A stretch of 64,000 bases of DNA. Source: RPQJ01 sp963707145. Lineage in GTDB: Bacteria; Pseudomonadota; Gammaproteobacteria; Steroidobacterales; Steroidobacteraceae. Below are positions 39,541 to 50,070 of this stretch, in pieces. Within the stretch, counting starts at the first letter, position 1. Each line of letters opens with the position of its first letter. The DNA lies in contig CAVPOQ010000003.1 in the NCBI GenBank assembly GCA_963707145.1, positions 473,036-537,035 on the forward strand, read 5' to 3'. The notes under the pieces were generated by a model. It did not search any database, was not told the origin of the DNA, and was given only the letters and a program-made list of their open reading frames with translations. The position numbers were made by a program, and so were the translations under genes.

Positions 39541-40239
39541 GTGAGATCTCTGCAGAACACGATTCGAACCGTTCGCCTGCTCGTCACCGTCGCAGGCACG
39601 GCGTTGCTGATCGCCGGCTGCAAGGGCGGCGGCGGCGCGTCGCCGTCGGTCACAACGATCCCGCCCGCCACGGCTCCGACCGTGCCGGTGGCGGCCGTCC
39701 CGAAGGCGCCGGCCATCGAAGGCAGTCCGCGCAAATCGGTCCGCGTCGGCGAGACCTTCGAGTTCGTGCCGATCGCGAGCGATCCGGCCGGGATGCGACT
39801 CACCTTCGACATCACCAACCGCCCCGCCTGGGCCGGTTTCGACCCGGTCAGCGGGCGGTTGTCCGGCACGCCCGCCAAGGGCGACGCCGGCGCCTACGAG
39901 CGCATCCGCATCGCGGTGTCGAACGGCGCGGCCAGCGCTTCGCTGCCCGAGTTCTCGCTGCAGGTGGTGGACGCCTCCACCGGGCAGGTGACGATCGGCT
40001 GGGATCCCCCCACCGACAACGTGGACGGTTCGCCGCTGACCGACCTGGCGGGCTACCGCGTCTACTACGGCCGCAGCCCCGAGCTGCTGTCGGGCCGCCT
40101 CGAGATCGCCAACGCGGGTGCGACCATGGCCGTCATCGAGAACCTCGCACCCGCGACCTGGTACTTCTCGGTCGCGGCCTACACCAGCGGCAACGTCGAG
40201 GGCGAACGCTCGACGCCCGCGTCGCGGCTCGTGATGTAG
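39541..40239 (+). CDS. Lipoprotein with Ig-like (cadherin-like) and fibronectin III-type domains
   Basis: 232 residues from GTG 39541; an in-frame ATG at 39517 is rejected because it lies in a riboswitch hairpin loop. The signal has lipobox LLIAGCKGGG. Residues ~60-140 match a putative Ig/cadherin-like domain (FEFVPIASDPAGMRLTFDI, FDPVSGRLSGTP), and 145-232 a fibronectin III-like domain (VTIGWDPPTDNVDGSPL, YRVYYGRSPELL, TWYFSVAAYTSGN). It is probably a surface-exposed adhesin or matrix-binding lipoprotein under c-di-GMP control. It converges on gltX with no gap. Confidence 0.82.
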   Translation: MRSLQNTIRTVRLLVTVAGTALLIAGCKGGGGASPSVTTIPPATAPTVPVAAVPKAPAIEGSPRKSVRVGETFEFVPIASDPAGMRLTFDITNRPAWAGFDPVSGRLSGTPAKGDAGAYERIRIAVSNGAASASLPEFSLQVVDASTGQVTIGWDPPTDNVDGSPLTDLAGYRVYYGRSPELLSGRLEIANAGATMAVIENLAPATWYFSVAAYTSGNVEGERSTPASRLVM

Positions 40240-41637
40240 TCAGCCGCCGGCGACTGCCGCGGCACGATCGAGGCGCGCGAGCGTGGCCTCGCGGCCGAGA
40301 ATCTCGAGCGTCACGTCGATAGGCGGCGACACCGTGCCGCCTGCGACCGCCACCCGCACCGGCTGGGCGACCTTGCCGAGGCCCGCGCCCCGCTCCGAGG
40401 CCACCGCCATGATCGCCTCGTGGATCGCAGGCGCCCGCCACTCCCCGAGTGCGGCGAGGCGTGCGCGCACGTCGGCGAGCATCGGCGCGGTCTCCGCAGT
40501 CAGGTGCTTCGCCGCGGCCTTGGGCTCGTAGTCGGTCACGTCGCGGAAGAAGAACTCGCTGTTCGCCGCCATCTCCTTCAGCGTGCGGGCACGTTCCTGC
40601 TGCGCCTTCGCCACGGCCGCGACCATGGCGGAATCTTCGGCCGCGAGTCCGAGTGCCTCGAGCTGTGGCTTGAGGTGTCGGGCGAGGTGCTCCGGGGTCG
40701 AACGCAGGATGTGCTGCTGGTTGGTCCAGAGCATCTTGTCGGGATTGAGCGCCGACGCCGACTTGTTGACGTCGCCGATGTCGAACAGCCGGGTCATCTC
40801 CTCGAGCGAGAAGATCTCCTGGTCGCCGTGCGACCAGCCGAGGCGGCCGAGGTAGTTGAGCAGTCCCTCGGGCAGGAAGCCCTCGTCGCGGTACTGCAGC
40901 ACGCTCACCGCACCGTGGCGCTTGGAGAGCTTGGCACCGTCGGGACCGAGGATCATCGGCACGTGCGCGTAGATCGGTGGCTCCGCGCCGAGCGCGCGCA
41001 GCATCTGCATCTGGCGCGGCGTGTTGTTGATGTGATCGTCGCCGCGGATCACGTGGGTGATCCGCATGTCGTAGTCGTCCACCACGACGCAGAAATTGTA
41101 AGTGGGTGTGCCGTCGGAGCGCGCGATGATCAGGTCGTCGAGCTCGGCGCTGTCGAAGGTGATCGGGCCGTGCACGACGTCGTCGACCACCACCTGCCCC
41201 TGCTCGGGGTTGCGGAAGCGCACCACCGGGCTCACGCCCGCGACGGGCTCGGTGCGCTGGCGGCAGCGACCGTCGTAGCGCGGCTTTTCCTTGCGCGCCA
41301 TCTGCCCGGCGCGCATCTCGTCGAGCGTTTCCTTCGAGCAGTAGCAGTGGTAGGCCTTGCCCTCGCGCAGGAACTGCGCGATGACCTCGCCGTACCGCTC
41401 CATGCGCTGCGACTGGTAGAACGGCCCCTCGTCGTGGTCGAGGCCGAGCCACTGCATGCCGTCGAGGATCGCGGCGAGCGCCTCGGGCGTGGAGCGCTCG
41501 CGGTCGGTGTCCTCGATGCGCAGGATGAACGTGCCGCCGTGGCGGCGCGCGTAGAGCCAGCAGAACAGCGCCGTGCGCACGCCGCCGATGTGCAGCATGC
41601 CGGTGGGGCTCGGGGCGAAGCGGGTGCGGACGGTCAT
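40240..41637 (-). CDS. gltX: Glutamyl-tRNA synthetase
   Basis: 465 residues from ATG 41637, the normal length. The class I HIGH motif appears as FAPSPTGMLHIGG (residues ~7-19) and the KMSKS loop as KLSKRHG. It charges tRNA-Glu with glutamate in the cytoplasm. A housekeeping gene, it marks the boundary between the exosortase locus and the second polysaccharide locus. tRNA-Val lies 49 bases upstream on the same strand with a perfect hairpin between them. Confidence 0.97.
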   Translation of the reverse strand: MTVRTRFAPSPTGMLHIGGVRTALFCWLYARRHGGTFILRIEDTDRERSTPEALAAILDGMQWLGLDHDEGPFYQSQRMERYGEVIAQFLREGKAYHCYCSKETLDEMRAGQMARKEKPRYDGRCRQRTEPVAGVSPVVRFRNPEQGQVVVDDVVHGPITFDSAELDDLIIARSDGTPTYNFCVVVDDYDMRITHVIRGDDHINNTPRQMQMLRALGAEPPIYAHVPMILGPDGAKLSKRHGAVSVLQYRDEGFLPEGLLNYLGRLGWSHGDQEIFSLEEMTRLFDIGDVNKSASALNPDKMLWTNQQHILRSTPEHLARHLKPQLEALGLAAEDSAMVAAVAKAQQERARTLKEMAANSEFFFRDVTDYEPKAAAKHLTAETAPMLADVRARLAALGEWRAPAIHEAIMAVASERGAGLGKVAQPVRVAVAGGTVSPPIDVTLEILGREATLARLDRAAAVAGG

Positions 41638-41659
41638 TGGGGACCCCTGAAAAGACTTA

Positions 41660-41679
41660 CGCCGGCCATGAGGCCGGCG
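41660..41679 (-). terminator. 8-bp hairpin between tRNA-Val and gltX
   Basis: CGCCGGCC and GGCCGGCG form a perfect 8-bp stem with a 4-base loop; on the minus strand it is followed by TAAGTCTTTTC, a weak T-tract. It could terminate the tRNA transcript or attenuate read-through into gltX. Confidence 0.5.
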
Positions 41680-41686
41680 CAGGATC

Positions 41687-41761
41687 TGGTGGGCGGTGAT
41701 GGGATCGAACCATCGACCCCTGCCGTGTGAAAGCAGTGCTCTACCGCTGAGCTAACCGCCC
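41687..41761 (-). tRNA. tRNA-Val (CAC)
   Basis: 75 nt with encoded CCA. The acceptor GGGCGGT pairs with ACCGCCC; the D-arm AGCTCAGCGGTAGAGC has a short loop; the anticodon stem CTGCT/GGCAG (one U-G) holds loop TTCACAC with anticodon CAC; the T-arm is ATGGTTCGATCCCAT. It begins 18 bases after the YdcF-like stop and precedes gltX. Confidence 0.95.
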
Positions 41762-41779
41762 GTCCGAAGGGCGCGTAGT

Positions 41780-42655
41780 TTAGGGGGCGACCCCAGGAGG
41801 GTCAAATGCCGGCGCGCCCGGCGCGCGTGGTCCCGGCGACGGGAACAACTCCCGCGTCTGGCCACCCCAGCGGTAGTAGGCGAGGCCGAGCCACTCGTGC
41901 GCGGCGACGTCGAGCAGTGCGAGATTCTCGGCGGCGCGAAAGGTGCCGATGCCCCAGTCCCCAGGCACGACCTTGTAGTCCGTCGGGTACGGCACGATGT
42001 CGTCCCAGCCGGCCGCGCGAAAGCAGGCGATCGTGCGCGGCATGTGCATCGCCGAGGTGACCACGATCCAAACCTCCCCCGTGCGGGGCGCGGCGAGCGT
42101 GCGTACGTTCGCGGGATGGTCGCAGGTGTCACGCGACTGCGTGTCGAATCGCAGGCGCGGTGGCCCGAGACCCATGCCACCGAGGATGGCCACGGCGACC
42201 GCCGACTGCGCGCCGAGCGGTCCGCGCCCCGCGATGCGCAGCGGCCCGCCCGAGTAGACGAGCCGGGCCTCGGGATGACGGTTCGCCAGTCGCAGAAACG
42301 TCACGTAGCGGCTGCCGTGCGACCCGAGCTGCGGCTCGCCGGTGGCGTCGGAGGCGCCGGTGGCTTCCGCGCCGCCCAGCAGGATGATGCCGTCCACCGC
42401 GCCGTTCGGTTCGCCGGCTGGAAACCGCGCCTCCAGCGGCCGCGCGATCCACTGCGCGCCGGGCAGCACCGCGAACACGAGCAGCCCGAGGCCGCCGCCG
42501 ATGCACAGGGCCCGCCCGGCCCGCACCCGGCCCCACGCCAGCAGCAGCGCGCCGGCGGCCACCGCGTAGCACAGCAGCTGCGACGGCGAGAGCAGGTACC
42601 AGAGGAGCCAGCGGGTGTTCACGCGCGTGCGATCGGCCGGCCAGGGGCGTGCCAC
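41780..42655 (-). CDS. YdcF/ElyC/SanA-family membrane-anchored protein (DUF218)
   Basis: 291 residues from GTG 42655 (GTG 42622, beginning VNTRWLLWYLLSP, is an alternative). Two N-terminal hydrophobic helices (LLWYLLSPSQLLCYAVAAGA and ALCIGGGLGLLVFAVL) anchor a periplasmic DUF218 domain: DGIILLGGAEATG, LVYSGGPLR, DTQSRDTCDHPANV and VVTSAMHMPRTIACFRAAG. Members such as ElyC and SanA affect cell-envelope polysaccharide or peptidoglycan integrity; the biochemical activity is not settled. It lies downstream of the phosphomannomutase gene, 42 bases away. Confidence 0.85.
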   Translation of the reverse strand: MARPWPADRTRVNTRWLLWYLLSPSQLLCYAVAAGALLLAWGRVRAGRALCIGGGLGLLVFAVLPGAQWIARPLEARFPAGEPNGAVDGIILLGGAEATGASDATGEPQLGSHGSRYVTFLRLANRHPEARLVYSGGPLRIAGRGPLGAQSAVAVAILGGMGLGPPRLRFDTQSRDTCDHPANVRTLAAPRTGEVWIVVTSAMHMPRTIACFRAAGWDDIVPYPTDYKVVPGDWGIGTFRAAENLALLDVAAHEWLGLAYYRWGGQTRELFPSPGPRAPGAPAFDPPGVAP

Positions 42656-42697
42656 CGAGCCGCGCGGGCGGCGGGCCCGGCGGACCGAGTCACGGTG

Positions 42698-44062
42698 TCA
42701 ACCCGGCTGACCGCCGATCAGCCCGAGCAACTCGGCGGTCTTCTCGCGCATCAGCGCCTCGTCGCCGCGGCTCTCGACGTTGAGCCGGATCAGCGGCTCG
42801 GTGTTCGAGGCGCGCAGGTTGAAGCGCCAGCGCTCGAATTCGACGCTCACGCCGTCGGTGTGGTCCACGCCAGCGCGCCCGGCTCGTAGTTCGCGAGCAC
42901 GGCGGCGATGGTCGCCGGCGCATCCGGCGACGCGCCGGTTGACCTCGCCGCTCGCCGGGAACAGCCGCATGCGCTCACCCACCAGCTGCGAGAGGCTCTT
43001 GCCGGTGTCGCTCATGATCTGGGTCACGAGCAGCCACGGGATCATGCCGCTGTCGCAGTAGGCGAAGTCGCGGAAGTAGTGGTGCGCGCTCATCTCGCCG
43101 CCGTAGATGCCGTCCACCTCGCGCATCACCTGCTTGATGAAGGCGTGGCCGGACTTCGACTGCACGGCCTCGCCACGGCCCTGCGCCACGATGTCGAGCG
43201 TGTTCCAGGTGAGGCGCGGGTCGTGGACGATGCGGCTGCCCGGGTGGCGCTGCAGGAACACCGAGGCCAGCAGGCCCACGATGTAGTAGCCCTCGATGAA
43301 GACGCCGTGCTCGTCGAACAGGAAGCAGCGGTCGTAGTCGCCGTCCCAGGAGATCGCGCAGTCCGCGCCGTGACGGCGCAGCGCCTCGACCGGTGCGCGG
43401 TGGTTCTCCAGCAGCATCGGGTTCGGCACGCCGTTCGGGAAGTTGCCGTCGGCCTCGTGGTGGACCTTGATGAACTCGAACGGCAGGAAGGGTTCGAGCT
43501 TGTCGACGATCAGGCCTGCGCCGCCGTTGCCGGCGTGCACCACCACCTTGAGCGGCTTGAGCTTCGCGCGGTCCACGTAGGACAGCAGGTGCTCGATGTA
43601 CTCCGGCATGATGTCCACCGCGAAGCGCTCGCCGATGCGCGCGGGCTTCGTGAACTTGCCCGACTCGGCGATGCGGCGGATCTCCTGCAGGCCCGTATCG
43701 CCGCTGATCGGCCGCGAGCCCTCGCGCACGAACTTCATGCCGTTGTAGTCCGGCGGGTTGTGGCTCGCCGTGACCATGATGCCGCCGTCCATTTCCTTCG
43801 CGAAGGTCGCGAAGTAGACGACCTCGGTGCCGCAGAGCCCGACGTCGTAGACGTCGACGCCGGAGTCGAGCAGGCCCTGCTCGAGCGCCTTGGCGAGTTC
43901 CTCGCTCGAGAGGCGGATGTCGCGACCGACGATGACCTTCCTCGGCCGGACGAACTCCGCGTAGGCCCGACCCACGCGGTAGGCGACGTCCTCGTTGAGT
44001 TCGGTCGGGATCCGACCGCGCAGGTCGTAGGCCTTGAAGCCGCTGATGGAGATGGGGTTCAT
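42698..44062 (-). CDS. manB: Phosphomannomutase/phosphoglucomutase, with a compensated frameshift
   Basis: 454 residues from ATG 44062, overlapping the manC stop by 4 bases. The catalytic phosphoserine loop is VTASHNPPDYNG, the metal loop DGDYDRCF, and the phosphate-binding loop RASNTEPLIR. It converts mannose-6-phosphate to mannose-1-phosphate (and glucose phosphates) for the ManC step. A stretch near 42868-42925 is out of frame: the readable alternative DAPATIAAVLANYEPGALA fits the family, so two opposite indels are likely. Upstream extension of the frame into manC is not part of the protein. Confidence 0.92.
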   Translation of the reverse strand: MNPISISGFKAYDLRGRIPTELNEDVAYRVGRAYAEFVRPRKVIVGRDIRLSSEELAKALEQGLLDSGVDVYDVGLCGTEVVYFATFAKEMDGGIMVTASHNPPDYNGMKFVREGSRPISGDTGLQEIRRIAESGKFTKPARIGERFAVDIMPEYIEHLLSYVDRAKLKPLKVVVHAGNGGAGLIVDKLEPFLPFEFIKVHHEADGNFPNGVPNPMLLENHRAPVEALRRHGADCAISWDGDYDRCFLFDEHGVFIEGYYIVGLLASVFLQRHPGSRIVHDPRLTWNTLDIVAQGRGEAVQSKSGHAFIKQVMREVDGIYGGEMSAHHYFRDFAYCDSGMIPWLLVTQIMSDTGKSLSQLVGERMRLFPASGEVNRRVAGCAGDHRRRARELRAGRAGVDHTDGVSVEFERWRFNLRASNTEPLIRLNVESRGDEALMREKTAELLGLIGGQPG

Positions 44063-45513
44063 GAGTTTGATCCCTCGCGTCCGTACCGATCCTCGAATCG
44101 CACGATGTCGTCCTCGCCGAGGTAGCTGCCCGACTGCACCTCGATGATGTGCAGCGTCACCTTGCCCGGGTTCTCGATGCGGTGCTTCGTGCCCATCGGG
44201 ATGAACGTCGACTCGTTCTCCCCGAGCAGGAACGCCTCCTCGCCGCGCGTGATGCGCGCCGTGCCCGACACGACGATCCAGTGCTCGGCGCGATGGTGGT
44301 GCAGCTGCAGCGACATCGACGCGCCGGGCTTCACGACCAGCCGCTTCACCTGGAAGCGCTCGCCGTCGTCGATGCTGTCGTAGCTGCCCCACGGGCGGAA
44401 CACCTCGCGGTGCAGCGAGGTCTCGTAGCGGCCCTGGGCCTTCAGGCGCGCCACCAGCGCCTTGACGTCCTGCACGCGGTCGCGCGGCGCGACCAGCACC
44501 GCGTCCTTGGTCTCGACGACGACGTGGTCTTCGAGCCCCACGGCCGCGATCAGGCGGCTGGTGGAGTGCAGGTAGCAGCCCCTGGTGGCCTCGGCAATCA
44601 CGTCGCCGGAGGTGACGTTGCCCTGGTCGTCGGTGGGCAGTGCATCGGCCAGCGCCGACCACGAGCCCACGTCGCTCCAGCCGGCATCGAGCGGCACGAC
44701 CACCGCGGCGCCGGTCTTCTCCATGACGGCGTAGTCGATCGAGTCCGACGGGCAGGCGCCGAACTCGGCGGCCGGCAGGCGCGTGAAGTCGAGGTCGCGC
44801 GAGGCGGCGGCAATCGCGGCCTCGCAGGCCGCGAGGATCGCTGGCGCGTGGCGGCCCAGCTCCTCGAGATACGTGCGCGCGCGGAACATGAACATGCCGC
44901 TGTTCCAGTAGTACTCGCCGGAGCGCACGTAGCCCTCGGCGGTCGCCTCGTCGGGCTTCTCGACGAAACGCGCGACCGGGTAGACGGGACCCTCCCCCGC
45001 CGCGCGCCGGATGTACCCGTAGCCGGTCTCGGGCCGCGAGGGCACGACGCCGAAGGTCACCAGACGACCCGCGTCAGCCGCCTGGCGGCCGGTCGCGACC
45101 GCCGACTGGAACGCCGGCACGTCGCGAATGACATGGTCGGCAGGCAGCACGAGCAGCACCGGGTCGGCATTCGCACCAGCCGCAAGAGCTGCTGACGCCG
45201 GCGTCCCGCGGCCGAGCGCCACCAGTGCCGCGACCGCCACCGCGGGCGCGGTATTGCGCCCGAGCGGCTCCAGCACGATCGCACTGGGCGGGGTGCGCAG
45301 TTCGCGCAGCTGCTCGGCGACCATGAAGCGGTGGCTGTCGTTGCAGACCACGACGGGAGCGGCGAGGTCCGGTACGCCCGCCAGCCGCGCGACCGTCTCC
45401 TGGAGCATCGTGCGCGCGCTCACCAGCGGCAGCAGCTGCTTGGGATGGAGCTCGCGCGACAGCGGCCACAGACGGGTGCCGGCCCCTCCGGAGAGGATGA
45501 CGGGTATCAGCAT
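44059..45513 (-). CDS. manC: Bifunctional mannose-1-phosphate guanylyltransferase / mannose-6-phosphate isomerase
   Basis: 484 residues from ATG 45513, the usual length. The pyrophosphorylase signature ILSGGAGTRLWPLSRE is at residues 6-21, and VEKPD binds the sugar phosphate. The C-terminal cupin isomerase domain has SLQLHHHRAEHWIVVSG and the following GEEAFLLGENEST. It makes GDP-mannose from fructose-6-phosphate together with ManB. GDP-mannose feeds Gmd and Fcl encoded at 52-54 kb to give GDP-L-fucose. Confidence 0.96.
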   Translation of the reverse strand: MLIPVILSGGAGTRLWPLSRELHPKQLLPLVSARTMLQETVARLAGVPDLAAPVVVCNDSHRFMVAEQLRELRTPPSAIVLEPLGRNTAPAVAVAALVALGRGTPASAALAAGANADPVLLVLPADHVIRDVPAFQSAVATGRQAADAGRLVTFGVVPSRPETGYGYIRRAAGEGPVYPVARFVEKPDEATAEGYVRSGEYYWNSGMFMFRARTYLEELGRHAPAILAACEAAIAAASRDLDFTRLPAAEFGACPSDSIDYAVMEKTGAAVVVPLDAGWSDVGSWSALADALPTDDQGNVTSGDVIAEATRGCYLHSTSRLIAAVGLEDHVVVETKDAVLVAPRDRVQDVKALVARLKAQGRYETSLHREVFRPWGSYDSIDDGERFQVKRLVVKPGASMSLQLHHHRAEHWIVVSGTARITRGEEAFLLGENESTFIPMGTKHRIENPGKVTLHIIEVQSGSYLGEDDIVRFEDRYGREGSNS

Positions 45514-45540
45514 GGAAGGCCCAACGGTACGTGTCCTGTC

Positions 45541-45546
45541 ATTGTA
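45541..45546 (-). promoter_or_regulatory. Candidate -10 box upstream of manC
   Basis: TACAAT on the minus strand, 28 bases before the manC ATG, in the 85-base gap after the permease gene. No good -35 hexamer is seen at 16-18 bases, so the call is weak. Confidence 0.35.
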
Positions 45547-45598
45547 GCCGAGACCCCCGCGGGCTTCCTGCCGGGCACGACGCGCTCGGCCGCGAGGT

Positions 45599-47368
<1,770 letters not shown>

Positions 47369-47392
47369 GCGACTGGTTCCGGTACGGCGTGC

Positions 47393-48730
47393 TCAGGCGA
47401 CCAGCGGCTCGCCGCGGCCGATCCCGTGATATGTCAGTCCGTAGCTTCGCACGAGCGCCGGGTCGTAGAGGTTGCGTCCGTCGAAGATCACCTTGTGGCG
47501 CAGCGCGTCGCGGATGCGCTCGAAGTCGGGGCTGCGGAATTCCTGCCACTCGGTGGCGATCGCGAGCGCATCGGCGCCGTCGAGCGCCGCCTCGGAACTG
47601 TCCACCAGCACGAGGTCCGGCCGCTCGCCGTAGAGGCGTCGCGCCTCACCCATCGCCACCGGGTCGTACGCGCGCACCCGCGCACCCGCCGCCCACAACG
47701 CCTCCATCAGCTCGCGCGACGGCGCCTCGCGCATGTCGTCGGTGTTCGGCTTGAAGGCGAGGCCCCACAGCGCGATTGTCTTGCCGGCGAGGTTCCCCTT
47801 GAAGAACGCTTTCGCCTTGCCGAACAGCAACTGCTTCTGGCGCTTGTTCACGGCTTCGACGGACTTGAGCAGCTGCGCATCGAACTGGTACTCGCCGGCG
47901 CTGTGCACCAGCGCCTTGACGTCCTTCGGGAAGCAGGAGCCGCCGTAGCCCGCGCCCGGGTAGATGAAGCTGTAGCCGATGCGCGGATCCGAGCCGATGC
48001 CGGCGCGCACTTTCTCGATGTCGGCGCCCATCCGCTCGGCGAGGTTCGCCATCTCGTTCATGAAACTGATCTTGGTGGCGAGCATGGCGTTGGCCGCGTA
48101 CTTGGTGAGCTCGGCGGAGCGCACGTCCATCACGATCATCCGCTCGCGGCTGCGCGTGAAGGGGTCGTAGAGGGTCTTGAGCAGCTCGGCCGTGCGCGGG
48201 TTGTCGGTGCCGACCACGACGCGGTCGGGCTTCATGAAGTCGGCGATCGCCGCGCCTTCCTTGAGGAACTCCGGGTTCGACACCACGTCGAACTCGAGCT
48301 TGGCGCCGCGCTCGCCGAGCACCTGCTCGATACGCTCCCGGACCCTGTCGGCCGTTCCGACGGGGACCGTCGACTTGTCCACGACGATCCGGTAATCGCC
48401 CATGTGGCGGCCGATCGTCTCGGCCACCGCGAGCACGTGGGAGAGGTCGGCCGAACCGTCCTCCTCCGGCGGCGTGCCCACCGCGATGAACTGGAACAGC
48501 CCGTGGGCGATGCCCTCCTCCGCGCTGGTCGTGAAGCGCAGCCGGCCCTTGTCCTGGTTGCGGCGGACCAGGTCGTCCAGGCCCGGCTCATGGATGGGAA
48601 TTTCGCCCTGCTGCAGCCGCGCGACCTTGGCCTGGTCGATGTCCACGCACACCACGTGGTTGCCCGCCTCCGCGAAGCAGGCGCCCGTTACGAGACCCAC
48701 GTAGCCCGAACCGAAGACCGTAACTTTCAC
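47393..48730 (-). CDS. ugd: UDP-glucose 6-dehydrogenase
   Basis: 445 residues from GTG 48730, with AAGGA about 8 bases upstream. The NAD-binding start is VTVFGSGYVGLVTG; the catalytic Cys is in GAGYGGSCFPKDVKAL. KSTVPVGTADRV and the end LAFKPNTDDMREAPS are typical. It oxidises UDP-glucose to UDP-glucuronate, a precursor of acidic polysaccharides and a possible substrate for the amidotransferases. It follows wecB after a 131-base gap. Confidence 0.95.
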   Translation of the reverse strand: MKVTVFGSGYVGLVTGACFAEAGNHVVCVDIDQAKVARLQQGEIPIHEPGLDDLVRRNQDKGRLRFTTSAEEGIAHGLFQFIAVGTPPEEDGSADLSHVLAVAETIGRHMGDYRIVVDKSTVPVGTADRVRERIEQVLGERGAKLEFDVVSNPEFLKEGAAIADFMKPDRVVVGTDNPRTAELLKTLYDPFTRSRERMIVMDVRSAELTKYAANAMLATKISFMNEMANLAERMGADIEKVRAGIGSDPRIGYSFIYPGAGYGGSCFPKDVKALVHSAGEYQFDAQLLKSVEAVNKRQKQLLFGKAKAFFKGNLAGKTIALWGLAFKPNTDDMREAPSRELMEALWAAGARVRAYDPVAMGEARRLYGERPDLVLVDSSEAALDGADALAIATEWQEFRSPDFERIRDALRHKVIFDGRNLYDPALVRSYGLTYHGIGRGEPLVA

Positions 48731-48825
48731 GCTTAAATCCTTGATATTTTTGGCTTTAGACGCCAGACAGAGCCTTGGGCGCCGTCGCGGATACTAGCAG
48801 AGGCGACCGTGCCCTTTTGCGACGC

Positions 48826-48849
48826 GTCCGGCGAACCGCGCCGCCGGAC
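48826..48849 (-). terminator. 8-bp inverted repeat between wecB and ugd
   Basis: GTCCGGCG and CGCCGGAC with an 8-base loop, 13 bases downstream of the wecB stop. It has no T-tract, so it may be a rho-assisted terminator or an mRNA stabiliser. Confidence 0.3.
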
Positions 48850-48861
48850 CCCAACTCGTCG

Positions 48862-49959
48862 CTAGATCCCGGCGCGACGCCGCAGCGCTGCGACACAGCG
48901 CTCCGCCGTATGCCCGTCCCAGAGTGCCGGGCGGCGGCCGGCGGGCCAGCGGCCGGCGAGCACCACCTGCACGCGGTCATGGAGGTCCGCCGGCTGGACC
49001 AGCCGGTTCGAGCCCTCGGTGACCGTGATCGGCCGCTCGGTGTTCTCGCGCAGCGTGAGACAGGGAATGTCGAGGTAGGTGCTCTCCTCCTGAACGCCGC
49101 CCGAGTCGGTGATGACCGCCTTCGCGGTGCGCACCAGGTTCATGAACTGGATGTAGCCCAGCGGCTCGGTGAGCCGGATGCGCGGGCTGTCGAGGCGGCT
49201 GAGCAGGTCGAACTCCTCGAGCCTGCGCCGGGTGCGCGGGTGCACCGCGAACACCAGCGGCAGCTCGCGCGCCACCGCGAGCAGCTGCCCGACCAGCGGC
49301 TCGAGCGCCTCGCGCCGGTCCACGTTCGACGGGCGGTGCAGGGTCACCACCGCGTAGCCGCCCGACTCGAGGCCCATCGCCGCACGCGTGCCGTCGGCCT
49401 CGATCGCGCCGCGCATCATCTCGAACGAGTCGATCATGATGTTGCCGACCCGGTCGATGCGCTCCGCCGGCACTCCTTCGCGGGCGAGGTTCTCGTCGGC
49501 ATCGGGCGAGGGGGTCCACAGCACGTCGCAGATCGCATCGGTGGCGAGCCGGTTGATTTCCTCGGGCATGCGGCGGTCGCCGCTGCGCAGCCCCGCTTCG
49601 AGGTGCACCACCGGGATCCAGAGTTTCGTGCCCACCATGGCGCAGGCAGCCGTCGAGTTGACGTCGCCGACGACCACGATCCAGTCGGGCTTCTCCGCCA
49701 TCGCCACCTTCTCGTAGGCGATCATCACGCCGCCGGTCTGCCCGGCGTGCGTGCCGCTGCCCACCTCGAGGTGGAAGTGAGGCCGGGGCAGCCCGAGGTC
49801 GCGGAAGAACGCGTCGGACATGTTCGCGTCGTAGTGCTGGCCCGTGTGCACGATCTGCGGGCGGCACCAGGCCTCGCGCGCGAGCGCGTGGTACAGGGGC
49901 GCGATCTTCATGAAATTCGGCCGCGCCGCGGCGATGAGGTGGACGGTGATCTGGCTCAC
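48862..49959 (-). CDS. wecB: UDP-N-acetylglucosamine 2-epimerase (non-hydrolysing)
   Basis: 365 residues from GTG 49959; an extension to GTG 50013 is possible but family members start close to the first strand. The start SQITVHLIAAARPNFMKIAP and the block EAGLRSGDRRMPEEINR are the substrate and allosteric regions; HRPSNVD and TDSGGVQEES hold catalytic residues. It interconverts UDP-GlcNAc and UDP-ManNAc (or the related diacetamido-uronate, as WbpI does). Given the WbpG/HisH/HisF-type genes at 60-63 kb, the WbpI-like alternative deserves weight. Confidence 0.9.
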   Translation of the reverse strand: MSQITVHLIAAARPNFMKIAPLYHALAREAWCRPQIVHTGQHYDANMSDAFFRDLGLPRPHFHLEVGSGTHAGQTGGVMIAYEKVAMAEKPDWIVVVGDVNSTAACAMVGTKLWIPVVHLEAGLRSGDRRMPEEINRLATDAICDVLWTPSPDADENLAREGVPAERIDRVGNIMIDSFEMMRGAIEADGTRAAMGLESGGYAVVTLHRPSNVDRREALEPLVGQLLAVARELPLVFAVHPRTRRRLEEFDLLSRLDSPRIRLTEPLGYIQFMNLVRTAKAVITDSGGVQEESTYLDIPCLTLRENTERPITVTEGSNRLVQPADLHDRVQVVLAGRWPAGRRPALWDGHTAERCVAALRRRAGI

Positions 49960-49994
49960 GGCAGGTTCGCGGGCGTTGTGTCCAATCGGGCTCG

Positions 49995-50013
49995 GTGGCC
50001 GCGACCCGGCCAC
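49995..50013 (-). other. Perfect 7-bp hairpin between the dehydratase and wecB
   Basis: GTGGCCG and CGGCCAC around a 5-base loop, about 60 bases downstream of the WbpM-type stop and 36 upstream of wecB. No T-tract. Possible weak terminator or leader structure. Confidence 0.25.
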
Positions 50014-50070
50014 GCGCGGCAGTCTAGGCGGCCAGTCCGGCCGAAAACGAGGGGCAGATCGAAATTCCGG

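Noticed and set aside
44063..44662. N-terminal extension of the phosphomannomutase frame by about 200 codons
   Set aside because: It overlaps manC out of frame, and the protein family starts at ATG 44062.
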